Shown: positions 1 to 7,683 of the stretch, in pieces | How positions within the stretch are numbered: position 1 is the first letter of the stretch | Layout of the letters: every line of letters starts with the position of its first letter | From: JAFGKM01 sp964408175 | Lineage (GTDB): Bacteria; Ratteibacteria; UBA8468; B48-G9; JAFGKM01 | Direction of reading: 5' to 3' | Assembly (NCBI GenBank): GCA_964408175.1 | Contig: CAYOYL010000260.1 | Coordinates: 1 to 12,423, forward strand | DNA: 12,423 bases | Position numbers and translations under genes: made by a program | Notes under the pieces: model-generated | What the model saw: only the letters and a program-made list of their open reading frames with translations | The model's database searches: none | What the model was told of the DNA's origin: nothing

Positions 1-519
1 AGGTACGGCGACCCACTACAGATGGCAGAGAAGTCATTGCAGCACAACCCGTTATCATTTGAAAATACCTTTACAACAGCCAAGATTGCCATAGACAGGG
101 GTTTATACCAGCAGGCATATAAACACCTCCTGATGGCAAAAGAACTTCAACCTTACTATTACGGGACATATGACAACCTCGGGATAGCCTATTTCAGAAC
201 CGGACACTATGAGGAGGCAGAAAGGTCTTACCTTGAATCATTAAGACTCAATCCACATATGCCTGAGCCACATAACAACATCGCATCCATCTACATTGAA
301 ACAGGCAGATATGATGAGGCGATAACCCACCTTGAAAAAGCTATCTCTCTCCGTCCTGCTTTCTATCTTGCAGCTTTTAATATGGGGATGGCTTACTATC
401 TGAAGGAAGACTACAAAGAGGCGGAAGAATACTTCACCAGAACCCTTGAGATAAACCCCTCCTTCCAGCCCGCCCGTGAATACCTTGAAAAACTATCTCA
501 TGCATCTCTCCTCCCTTGA
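1..519 (+). CDS. TPR-repeat protein, 3' end only
   Basis: The frame is open from base 1 and ends at TGA 517-519, so this is the C-terminal part (about 172 residues visible) of a longer protein. At least three clear tetratricopeptide repeats and a fourth weaker one follow each other, for example YGTYDNLGIAYFRTGHYEEA, NNIASIYIETGRYDEAITHL and NMGMAYYLKEDYKEAEEYF, with the usual A/G/Y/P spacing and NP or RP at helix ends. An ATG at base 22 exists, but it has no Shine-Dalgarno or promoter before it, and the residues before it (RYGDPLQ) look like ordinary coding sequence, so I do not take it as the start. TPR arrays are protein-interaction scaffolds. In polysaccharide loci they often form the C-terminus of membrane glycosyltransferase-like proteins, but no membrane part is visible here, so the function stays open. 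Confidence 0.85.
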   Translation, partial: RYGDPLQMAEKSLQHNPLSFENTFTTAKIAIDRGLYQQAYKHLLMAKELQPYYYGTYDNLGIAYFRTGHYEEAERSYLESLRLNPHMPEPHNNIASIYIETGRYDEAITHLEKAISLRPAFYLAAFNMGMAYYLKEDYKEAEEYFTRTLEINPSFQPAREYLEKLSHASLLP

Positions 520-700
520 TGGAAAAAATTTGTGCCAAATTTACCTATTACTCAATGAATACTTCCCAGCATTGCAATGGTGCTGTGAGACTTTGTATCT
601 CTCTTTTTTAATCCTCCCTAACCCTTCTTCGGTAAAGACGAATTGATATTTTCCCCTTTGAAAAATGGGGATTAAGGGGATTTCTCAGCGCCGTCCCTTA
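520..700. other. Gene-free spacer upstream of the 717 gene
   Basis: I see no coding frame here. Apart from the inverted repeat at 610-682, there is a weak hairpin: CAGCATT 567-573 pairs with GGTGCTG 579-585 using two G-U pairs. A TCTTTTTT tract lies at 602-609, about 16 bases further on. That is too far for a classical intrinsic terminator, but it is the best candidate for ending the TPR transcript. Confidence 0.4.
610..682. repeat. Imperfect inverted repeat, REP/MITE-like
   Basis: The left arm 610-630 (AATCCTCCCTAACCCTTCTTC) resembles the reverse complement of the right arm 660-682, which reads AATCCCCTTAATCCCC followed by ATTTTTC. A smaller palindrome, CCCCTTT-GAAA-AATGGGG, sits at 653-670. 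C-rich/G-rich palindromes of this CCCCTTT-A-AAGGGG style are common as dispersed intergenic repeats in environmental bacterial genomes. Only one copy lies in this window, so its repeat status is inferred from style, not shown. It lies between the TPR gene and the promoter at 701-709 and could also help end upstream transcription. Confidence 0.4.
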
Positions 701-709
701 TGGTATAAT
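701..709 (+). promoter_or_regulatory. Extended -10 promoter, predicted leaderless start
   Basis: TGGTATAAT is a perfect extended -10 element (TGn plus the consensus TATAAT at 704-709). I find no convincing -35 box at 16-18 bases upstream, which fits extended -10 promoters. Only 7 bases separate the box from the ATG at 717, so transcription should begin at or next to the start codon. There is no Shine-Dalgarno sequence in front of the ATG. Confidence 0.75.
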
Positions 710-716
710 ATTTTCT

Positions 717-2939
717 ATGAAAAACCTACCTGAATATGCGTTACAGGTTAAGTCAAACAAACACCGCCCAAGGTTATACAAAATCCTGATAATTACAAAA
801 GATTTTTTATCAAGAAACAGGATTATAGCATTTTTACTGCCAAAAGATAGTAAAAGAAGGGAGTTTGTAAAAACTGCTTTGTACGGTATTGTAATTATAC
901 TGAAAAATCAGCCTTTTTATGTAAAAAAATCCTTTTTGTGTAGCACGTTAATCAGGAAAAGGTTTTCCAGACAAAAACGTAAAAGTTTTGAGTCTTTTCT
1001 CAATTCAAAAGAACTACTAAAAATCCCAAAGAAAAAGCCTTTAGTTTCCATAATGTTGGTTTTTTATAACCATGCAGAATTAAGTTACTCCTGTATAAAA
1101 TCAATCATTAATTTCGTTGATGCTGATATTCCTTATGAAGTTATCATCGTTGACAACAATTCCACTGACAGAACCGGTTTGTTGCTTGAGAGGATATCAG
1201 GAGCGAAGATTATCAGGAATAAAGAAAATCGCCATTTTATAGTTGGTTGTAATCAAGCGTTAGAACAGGTTGAAGGCGAGTACATACTTTTTTTAAACAA
1301 TGATGCAGAATTATTAAAACATTCTCTTTCTTCGGCGTTAACAACAATAAAAACCATACCTGACTGCGGTGCTGTGGGAGGGAAAGTTATACTCCCCGGA
1401 GGTATTCTCCAGGAGGCAGGAAGTATTATCTGGAGTGACGGCTCGTGCATGGAATATGGAAGGGGGCAATCTCCAACGTCACCTGAATTCAACTTTTACA
1501 GGATAGTAGATTACTGCACAGGAGCCTTTTTATTGACGAAAACTTCATTATTCAAAGCACATGGAGGATTTGATGAACTTTTTAGCCCCGCATACTATGA
1601 AGAAACCGATTATTGTTTATGGCTCCAGACACAAAAACTGAAGGTTATATACAACCCCAATGCTGTTGTAAGACACTTTAACTTCGGAAGTTCCAACTTT
1701 AATAGTGCAATTCAAATCCAGAAGAAAAACAAGGAAATATTTTCAGCGAAACACAAAGATACTCTGAAAAAACATTATGAGCCAGACAGTTCCAATATAC
1801 TAAAAGCGAGGTTCTCTGCTTCACACAATAACAAAAAGATACTCTATATTGATGACTGTGTTCCTCATGTTGATTCAGGTGCTGGTTACCCCCGTGCCAA
1901 CTCAATATTAAGGTGCATCCGCGAACTCGGATATGATGTTACAATCTATCCAAATACATTCCCTGATGCAGAAGATTGGGATGAGGTATACAGGGATATT
2001 GACCCGTTTACTGAAATTGCTTCTGGTTACGGATTTAAACGTCTCTCTGAGTTCATCAGCAAACGCCGGAATTATTATGACATTGTCTGGATAAGTAGGC
2101 TACATAACATGGAACTGACTATCAAAAGTCTGAGAAAATACAAAGGAGAATTAAAAATAGTCTATGATTCCGAGGCCATAGTCGCTGAGCGTGAATATAC
2201 AAAAAGTTTGTTAACCCGGGGCAAAACTTCCGATTTTAACAAAATGCTGCAGGAAGAATTAGCCCTTTGCAGGTGTGCAGATACAGTAGTTTCGGTCTCT
2301 ATGTCTGATGCAGAGAAATTTGAATCTCATGGATTTAAAAATGTTTATGTGCTGGGCAGTACCTACGAAAAAAGAGAGACACCCTTTACTTTTAAAGAAA
2401 GGGAAGGTCTGTTATTCGTGGGCAATCTTGACTATGATGACTCCCCGAATGTCGATTCCATTCTTTATTTTGTAAATGAAGTTCTACCGCTCGTCAGAGA
2501 GAAGATTACAGACATTGAACTACATATTGTCGGTACATGCAAATCAAGACATATCAGAGAGCTGAATAGAAATAGAGTATATATACACGGACGTATTCCA
2601 GACCTGTTCGAATTTTACAACAGGTGCCGTGTATTTATTGCCCCCACACGTTATGCATCGGGAATACCATGTAAAATTCAAGAAGCGGCTTCATTTGGTC
2701 TGCCCGTGGTTGCCACTGATATTCTGGTGAAGCAAGTCGGATGGAAGAATCGCAAGCATCTCATAGCAAGCAGACCTGAAAAAAACGATTTTTTCGAAAA
2801 GGTCGTTGAGCTTTATCAGAATGAGAAACTCTGGATGGATATCCGGGAAAACGCTTATAGTGTTATTGAATCAGAATTTACATATTCAGATTACAAAGAT
2901 ACTGTCTCCAGGATTCTCAATTCAGTATGGCACCCGTAA
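717..2939 (+). CDS. GT2-GT4 fusion glycosyltransferase
   Basis: This 740-residue cytoplasmic enzyme probably adds two sugars to a surface polysaccharide. Residues about 108-330 form a GT-A fold family 2 domain: the nucleotide-binding start PLVSIMLVFYNHAE, VDNNSTDRTG, the DXD-equivalent LFLNNDAE (NND at 194-196), GGFDELF, and the acidic EETDYC at 295-300. Residues about 374-740 form a GT-B family 4 domain: KILYIDDCVPHVDSGAGYPR, the hinge VYDSEAIVAERE, GLLFVGNLDYDDSPN near 564-578, and the sugar-nucleotide region IPCKIQEAASFGLPVVAT near 650-667. The first 100 residues are basic and unassigned. The ATG at 717 lies 7 bases after an extended -10 box, which supports this start although there is no Shine-Dalgarno. 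The gene heads the cluster and is followed 27 bases later by wzm. Donor and acceptor sugars cannot be read from the sequence. Confidence 0.88.
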   Translation: MKNLPEYALQVKSNKHRPRLYKILIITKDFLSRNRIIAFLLPKDSKRREFVKTALYGIVIILKNQPFYVKKSFLCSTLIRKRFSRQKRKSFESFLNSKELLKIPKKKPLVSIMLVFYNHAELSYSCIKSIINFVDADIPYEVIIVDNNSTDRTGLLLERISGAKIIRNKENRHFIVGCNQALEQVEGEYILFLNNDAELLKHSLSSALTTIKTIPDCGAVGGKVILPGGILQEAGSIIWSDGSCMEYGRGQSPTSPEFNFYRIVDYCTGAFLLTKTSLFKAHGGFDELFSPAYYEETDYCLWLQTQKLKVIYNPNAVVRHFNFGSSNFNSAIQIQKKNKEIFSAKHKDTLKKHYEPDSSNILKARFSASHNNKKILYIDDCVPHVDSGAGYPRANSILRCIRELGYDVTIYPNTFPDAEDWDEVYRDIDPFTEIASGYGFKRLSEFISKRRNYYDIVWISRLHNMELTIKSLRKYKGELKIVYDSEAIVAEREYTKSLLTRGKTSDFNKMLQEELALCRCADTVVSVSMSDAEKFESHGFKNVYVLGSTYEKRETPFTFKEREGLLFVGNLDYDDSPNVDSILYFVNEVLPLVREKITDIELHIVGTCKSRHIRELNRNRVYIHGRIPDLFEFYNRCRVFIAPTRYASGIPCKIQEAASFGLPVVATDILVKQVGWKNRKHLIASRPEKNDFFEKVVELYQNEKLWMDIRENAYSVIESEFTYSDYKDTVSRILNSVWHP

Positions 2940-2951
2940 AAACAAAAAATG

Positions 2952-2960
2952 TGCTAAAAT
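2952..2960 (+). promoter_or_regulatory. Extended -10 promoter before wzm
   Basis: TGCTAAAAT (TGn plus the -10 hexamer TAAAAT at 2955-2960) lies 6 bases before the ATG at 2967, in the 27-base gap after the 717 gene. No -35 box is evident and there is no Shine-Dalgarno, so a leaderless wzm transcript is predicted. Read-through from the upstream promoter is also possible. Confidence 0.65.
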
Positions 2961-2966
2961 ATTGGT

Positions 2967-3806
2967 ATGGAAAAGAAAACCTACATTCCTGAATCTACTG
3001 TAAAACAGGGATTTTTCAGACTTTTTAAGCATATATTTTCAGAACTGATGCAATCTCGCGAACTGATAACGCGTTTTTTCATCCGTGATTTCCTTGCAAA
3101 GTATAAACAGGCATCACTCGGTATAGCATGGGCAGTAATTATGCCTGTTTTTGTCGTAGGTGCATTTGTTGTTATGAACAAAAGCGGTATTATCAACACA
3201 GGTGAAATCAATGTTCCCTATCCTGTATTTGCTTTACTCGGTTTAACTATCTGGCAACTTTTTGCTACAGGACTTACTGCTGCTACAAACAGTATAGTTA
3301 ATGCAGGCAGTATGATTGTCAAAATAAACTTCCCTAAGGCAACTCTTGTCATATCCGCCCTCGCACATTCCTTTTTTGATTTCCTGATAAGAGCCGTGCT
3401 TGTGGCTCTGGCTTTTTTGTTTTACAGAACCATACCTGCATGGCAGACTATTTTCTTTCCTTTTGCACTGCTCCCCCTGATTATCCTGACTCTCGGTGCC
3501 GGACTCTGGTTTTCCCTGCTGAACTGCATAGCGAGAGATACCACAAATGTGGTAAGTCTTGCCACAACATTCTTGCTTTTTCTTACCCCCGTTTTATATC
3601 AAAAACCTTCAGGAAGAATCTTTACGGTTATAAGCAGATACAATATACTTATACCGCTTGTCAACGGACCGAGAGACCTTGTACTATCCGGTAAGATTAC
3701 AAATCTGCAGGGATATGTGGGTGCCTCTGTTTTTGCCCTGTTATTCCTTCTGTTTTCTCTTTATGTATTCCATCTTGTGGAACAAAAAATGGCGGAAATG
3801 GTATGA
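2967..3806 (+). CDS. wzm: Polysaccharide ABC transporter permease (Wzm)
   Basis: This 279-residue protein is the usual length for an ABC-2 type polysaccharide/polyol exporter permease. It begins with the family's amphipathic segment and first helix (RELITRFFIRDFLAKYKQ, then SLGIAWAVIMPVFVVGAFVV), and about six hydrophobic segments follow (around residues 47-70, 84-104, 130-153, 160-185, 190-208 and 250-270). The short C-terminal tail ends HLVEQKMAEMV. It should form the inner-membrane channel as a dimer that, with Wzt, flips the lipid-linked glycan to the periplasm. The stop overlaps the next start (ATGA, 3803-3806), so wzm and wzt are translationally coupled. The ATG is preceded by an extended -10 box instead of a ribosome binding site. 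Confidence 0.93.
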   Translation: MEKKTYIPESTVKQGFFRLFKHIFSELMQSRELITRFFIRDFLAKYKQASLGIAWAVIMPVFVVGAFVVMNKSGIINTGEINVPYPVFALLGLTIWQLFATGLTAATNSIVNAGSMIVKINFPKATLVISALAHSFFDFLIRAVLVALAFLFYRTIPAWQTIFFPFALLPLIILTLGAGLWFSLLNCIARDTTNVVSLATTFLLFLTPVLYQKPSGRIFTVISRYNILIPLVNGPRDLVLSGKITNLQGYVGASVFALLFLLFSLYVFHLVEQKMAEMV

Positions 3807-5083
3807 AAACGGATAAAGATGTTATATCAGAGCAGACCGGTTATTCAACAACTGACAGTAGAGAAGCGGTCATAAAATTCAGTGGTGTATCCAAGAAATA
3901 TAGAAAAACGCTGAAGCAATCCATGATTTACGGATTCAGGGATATAAGTAAAAATATCCTGGGGCTTACCTCACATCCGGAGATATTAAGAGAGGGTGAG
4001 TTCTGGGCACTTGACAACGTATCCTTTGAGGTTAAAAAGGGTGAAACCCTCGGCATCATAGGACCCAACGGAGCAGGCAAAACAACAATCCTGAAACTTA
4101 TTTCGGGAATTATACTCCCCGACAGAGGCAGGGTAGAGACAACGGGCAGGGTAGGTTCGCTTATAGAAATAGGAGCAGGGTTTCATCCTATGCTGACGGG
4201 CAGAGAAAATATATATGTCAACGGCTCAATACTGGGAATGAAAAGAAAAGAGATTGACGAGAAGATAGACAGGATAATTGATTTTGCCGATATAGGAGAT
4301 TTCATTGATTCTCCCGTTAAATATTACAGTTCAGGGATGTACGTACGTCTCGGCTTTTCTGTTGCTGTCCATTCCGACCCCGATATTCTTTTAGTGGATG
4401 AGATATTAACAGTAGGAGATGAGGCTTTTCAGAGAAAAAGTGCAAAGAAGATAAGAGAGTTTTTGGATAAAGGGACAACTGTAATCTTTGTCTCCCATAA
4501 TTTGGGTTTAGTCCAAACTATATGCAGAAAGGTTTTGTGGCTTGATAAAGGGGAAATAAAAAGCATAGGACCATCGGAAGATGTAATCTCAAAATATCTT
4601 ATGGAATTTCAAAACTCTCCTAACGTGACACTTATCTCTCATTATGGTCCAATCCCAACCTCAAAAGAGGCTGAAATAGTTGAATGGTATTTACTAAATG
4701 CAAAAAAAGAGAAAACAGAGGTTATTCACACGGGTGAGGAAGGTTCTTTTGTAGTAAAAGTCAGGTTCCTTAAGAGAATTAAAAGTCCCCATTTTGGGCT
4801 TACAATAAAAAATGAAATGAGAGAAGTGGTATATCATACCAATACAAGTTGGCAGTATGTTAGTACTGGGACGTTTGAAGAAGGAGAAGTGGGCGAGGTT
4901 ACTTTTAGACAAATTATGTCTATGCAGAAAGGAAATTATTCTGCCAGTTTTTCAGTTTCTTATCAGGAAGGGCTATCCTTTTGTGACTGGAAGGATGAAA
5001 TATTGAATTTCAAGGTAGTTTCAACCAAAAAGTCTGAAGGGATTCTGGACCTTAACTCTGAAATAGTAATAAGGAGAGGTTGA
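3803..5083 (+). CDS. wzt: Polysaccharide ABC transporter ATPase with C-terminal substrate domain (Wzt)
   Basis: This 426-residue ATPase powers export through Wzm. Visible motifs are Walker A GPNGAGKTT (87-95), the Wzt-type degenerate signature YYSSGMYVRLGFSVAV (174-189), Walker B DILLVDE (194-200) and the switch histidine in FVSHN (His232). Residues about 1-265 are the nucleotide-binding domain. Residues about 285-426 are an extra beta-rich segment that fits the Wzt C-terminal carbohydrate-binding domain in length and place. In E. coli O8/O9a-type systems that domain recognises the methyl- or phosphate-capped chain end, so this Wzt probably reads a modified terminus. The start overlaps the wzm stop, and the stop TGA overlaps the next ATG (TGATG), giving tight coupling on both sides. 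Confidence 0.93.
   Translation: MKTDKDVISEQTGYSTTDSREAVIKFSGVSKKYRKTLKQSMIYGFRDISKNILGLTSHPEILREGEFWALDNVSFEVKKGETLGIIGPNGAGKTTILKLISGIILPDRGRVETTGRVGSLIEIGAGFHPMLTGRENIYVNGSILGMKRKEIDEKIDRIIDFADIGDFIDSPVKYYSSGMYVRLGFSVAVHSDPDILLVDEILTVGDEAFQRKSAKKIREFLDKGTTVIFVSHNLGLVQTICRKVLWLDKGEIKSIGPSEDVISKYLMEFQNSPNVTLISHYGPIPTSKEAEIVEWYLLNAKKEKTEVIHTGEEGSFVVKVRFLKRIKSPHFGLTIKNEMREVVYHTNTSWQYVSTGTFEEGEVGEVTFRQIMSMQKGNYSASFSVSYQEGLSFCDWKDEILNFKVVSTKKSEGILDLNSEIVIRRG
5071..5079 (+). promoter_or_regulatory. Shine-Dalgarno that fixes the start at 5083
   Basis: AAGGAGAGG ends 3 bases before the ATG at 5083, with the GGAG core at 5073-5076 about 6 bases from it. This strong ribosome binding site lies inside the last codons of wzt. 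It favours ATG 5083 over the in-frame TTG at 5080. Confidence 0.75.
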
Positions 5084-7602
5084 TGGAGAAACGTATTAAA
5101 AAGATAGATAACCCGGAGACTGCTAAATTTCAACTTTATACAGAAATCCCCGGGGGAAAATATAAACTGGTGGTATCATCTGTTTATTATGTCAACAGGG
5201 TGTTATATATTAATTGCCTTTTTAAATCTTCAGATACACTTTTCCCTGTTCTGTTTATACAATTTAATCCTCAGAAGTCAGTCTTTTCATTACCATCAAT
5301 CTTCTTTAATATCGAAAATGGAGATGAAGTTTTAAAAGAGGTAAGGAAGAAAATTTTAGAGATTAATATAAACTCTTTAGATGGCAACCCAAAAACTTTG
5401 GTTTTTGATGAATATGTGTTTGAAAAACTATTACCCATAGATTCATTGAATACGTATAGATTCCCTTCTGTTATAACATCAGATATAGCCTCAATAATGC
5501 ATACAATAGCAAGATATTCCCATGTAAGAAACCTTCTCAAAGATGGGGATAATGTTCTTGATTTTGGCTGCGGTACAGGGCTCGGCTCTTTTATCCTATC
5601 TAAAAACAAGGATGTTGAGATAACAGCCATAGATATTGATAAACCACAGATAGAATTTGCAAAAAGGCTGTATAACCCTCGAAAGGTGTATTTTTCACAG
5701 GGGGATATCTTTGAACTGAATCTTAAGGGCAGGTTTGACCTTGTTATATCTTCAGAGGTCTTTGAGCATACAGAAAACTGGAACCATCTTTTAAGCATCT
5801 TAAAGGATTTACTGAAAGAAAATGGCAGTATCTTTATAACACTGCCCAACTTTTATTATCACACGAGTGCACTAAATTCTGACCACAGGATAGACTGGAC
5901 AAAAAGGAAAGTAGAAAAATTTTTTGGTGTGAAACCATTATATTTAACACGGCAAAAAGATGTTTTTGGTTATAAGGTAGATGATATTGCAAATAGTATT
6001 CCCGAGATTTTTCTCTTCTCTCTCCCTAAACACAAAAAACAAGCAGAAGATATAGTTTTGAAAAGAGTCCTTTTTGTCAACCACAGTATATACCCTTTGG
6101 AGAAGTCAGGAACCCCTCTGTCTACATATGAACAGGCGAAAGGATTAAAAGAGAGAGGCATAAAGACAGGAGTCTTAATCCCTGATTATAAGGTTCAAAA
6201 CACCTATAAGAAAGAAGATTTAGATGGAATAGTTATCTACAAGATTCCTGCTCTGGACTGGAAAGGTATCTGGCTGAATACCTTTTTAAAACCTCGGGTT
6301 TTAAATAAATACCTCATACTGATTGAGGAAATAGTTGAAGACTTTGACCCTCAGATAGTCCACATAAATGACTATGTATCAATGTGCCCACAGATAGTTA
6401 AGTTTTTTTCAGACCTGGGATGCAGGGTTATAAGGTGGGTACATGCCGATGAAGAAATCTGTTGGAGAACCGTCCCAGTAATAGAGAAATATGAAACCTT
6501 ATGTTCCGGGCCGGATGATATTTTCAAGTGTTCAAGATGTATAAACTTCAAACCATATGAGACAAATGACTATTTTAAGATTTTAGATGAGTCTACTTAT
6601 GCAGGTAAAATATATGCCCATCTTGAATATACAAAACTTCTATACAGAAATTTTGTTGATGCAGTTGTCTTTGCTTCTGAGTCATTTAAGAAGCACTTTA
6701 CAGGGTACATTCCGATATCAAAAGAAAAGATAAAGATAATCCCTATAGGTTTTGAAAAGAAATCAAGGGGAAGGATAAGAACACCTGAGGATAAAATTGT
6801 ATTTGGATTTTTAGGTCTTCTGAACTTTTGCAAGGGTGCTAATTTATTATGTGATGCAATTAAAAAACTGATAGATGATGGATATAAGGGATTTGAGATT
6901 AGAATCTTTGGTGGGATTGGGCAGTATAAATACCATAAAAAGATAAAGGAAATGGGAGAGAAAAATCCTGATATAGTAAAATACTACGGCGAATATTTTT
7001 ATGAGGACTTGGACAAGATTTTAGAGGAGATAGATGTGGGACTTGTTCTTTCGTACTGGGAATCCCACTCAAGGGTCTTAAGGGAATTTTTAATAAGAGG
7101 GATACCTACAATCTCCACAGACTTTTTTGGTTCAGAAATAGTAAAGGATGGAACTAATGGTTTCAAGGTCCCTGTTGGTAATGGGACTAAGATATATGAG
7201 ATTATGGCTAAACTGATAAAAGAGAAAGGACTTGTAAAAGATTTGAGCAGAGAAGCATTGGAAACTGAAATACCTTCAAAAGAAGATGAGGTTAACCTTT
7301 TGCTTGATTTATACTCTTCACTACTGAAGAAAAAGCCTCTATATGAAAGACAGGATAATATAAAAACAATACATTATCCAAAATTTAAAGATATAGATTT
7401 TTCATATTTATCGGACATCTCTTCATATCCAGAGGTAGAAAAGATTGAAAGACTGGAGAACACCCTGGTCTCTATTTATAATTCCCGTGTATGGAAAATA
7501 TTCTCAATATACCAGAGGATAAAAAACACCCTTTTCCCCATTGAAACAAAAAGAAGAAAGTTACTTGATAAATTGCTATTTTCTGAGAGAAAAAATCTTT
7601 AA
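5083..7602 (+). CDS. Methyltransferase-GT4 glycosyltransferase fusion
   Basis: This 839-residue protein has three parts. Residues 1 to about 125 are unassigned and beta-rich. Residues about 126-290 are a class I SAM-dependent methyltransferase: motif I VLDFGCGTGLGS (158-169), the acidic AIDID (182-186), GDIFELN, DLVISSEVFEHTEN (219-232) and FITLPNF. Residues about 327-720 are a GT-B family 4 glycosyltransferase: KRVLFVNHSIYPLEKSGTPL at the N-terminal lobe, GFLGLLNFCKGANLL at the linker, and the EX7E pair Glu660/Glu668 followed by GIPTISTD. A four-cysteine set (460, 474, 483, 486) sits in the GT lobe. The tail NSRVWKIFSIYQRIKN resembles a short C-terminal segment common in polysaccharide-locus enzymes. 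Overlap with wzt suggests a job at the chain end: adding a sugar and methylating it. That role is inference; the target could instead be an internal residue. Confidence 0.87.
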   Translation: MEKRIKKIDNPETAKFQLYTEIPGGKYKLVVSSVYYVNRVLYINCLFKSSDTLFPVLFIQFNPQKSVFSLPSIFFNIENGDEVLKEVRKKILEININSLDGNPKTLVFDEYVFEKLLPIDSLNTYRFPSVITSDIASIMHTIARYSHVRNLLKDGDNVLDFGCGTGLGSFILSKNKDVEITAIDIDKPQIEFAKRLYNPRKVYFSQGDIFELNLKGRFDLVISSEVFEHTENWNHLLSILKDLLKENGSIFITLPNFYYHTSALNSDHRIDWTKRKVEKFFGVKPLYLTRQKDVFGYKVDDIANSIPEIFLFSLPKHKKQAEDIVLKRVLFVNHSIYPLEKSGTPLSTYEQAKGLKERGIKTGVLIPDYKVQNTYKKEDLDGIVIYKIPALDWKGIWLNTFLKPRVLNKYLILIEEIVEDFDPQIVHINDYVSMCPQIVKFFSDLGCRVIRWVHADEEICWRTVPVIEKYETLCSGPDDIFKCSRCINFKPYETNDYFKILDESTYAGKIYAHLEYTKLLYRNFVDAVVFASESFKKHFTGYIPISKEKIKIIPIGFEKKSRGRIRTPEDKIVFGFLGLLNFCKGANLLCDAIKKLIDDGYKGFEIRIFGGIGQYKYHKKIKEMGEKNPDIVKYYGEYFYEDLDKILEEIDVGLVLSYWESHSRVLREFLIRGIPTISTDFFGSEIVKDGTNGFKVPVGNGTKIYEIMAKLIKEKGLVKDLSREALETEIPSKEDEVNLLLDLYSSLLKKKPLYERQDNIKTIHYPKFKDIDFSYLSDISSYPEVEKIERLENTLVSIYNSRVWKIFSIYQRIKNTLFPIETKRRKLLDKLLFSERKNL

Positions 7603-7670
7603 AACAAATTCTTTTATAAATGATGGAAGAAAATCCGATTACCTGCTTGCTATCTGTCATAAAAAAAGTC

Positions 7671-7676
7671 AAGAGG
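7671..7676 (+). promoter_or_regulatory. Shine-Dalgarno of the 7684 gene
   Basis: AAGAGG lies 7 bases before the ATG at 7684. The 81-base gap before this gene (7603-7683) shows no extended -10 box at the leaderless position and no clear terminator, so the gene is probably expressed by read-through from upstream. Confidence 0.6.
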
Positions 7677-7683
7677 TCTAATT

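Noticed and set aside
22..519. ATG at base 22 as the true start of the TPR gene
   Set aside because: The frame is open to base 1, there is no Shine-Dalgarno or -10 box before it, and the preceding residues look coding. The gene most likely begins outside the window.
567..609. Rho-independent terminator after the TPR gene
   Set aside because: The stem is short and uses G-U pairs, and the T tract begins about 16 bases after it; not a convincing terminator.
5080..5082. TTG at 5080 as the start of the methyltransferase-GT gene
   Set aside because: ATG 5083 is directly next to it, has the better spacing to AAGGAGAGG, and makes the usual TGATG overlap with wzt.
5271..5849. 192-codon open frame on the minus strand
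   Set aside because: It lies wholly opposite the methyltransferase coding region with its clear motifs; the composition is serine/phenylalanine-rich shadow sequence with no recognisable domain.
7677..7682. TCTAAT before the 7684 gene as a fifth leaderless -10 box
   Set aside because: It ends one base before the ATG, too close for a transcript that includes the start codon, and a proper Shine-Dalgarno is present.
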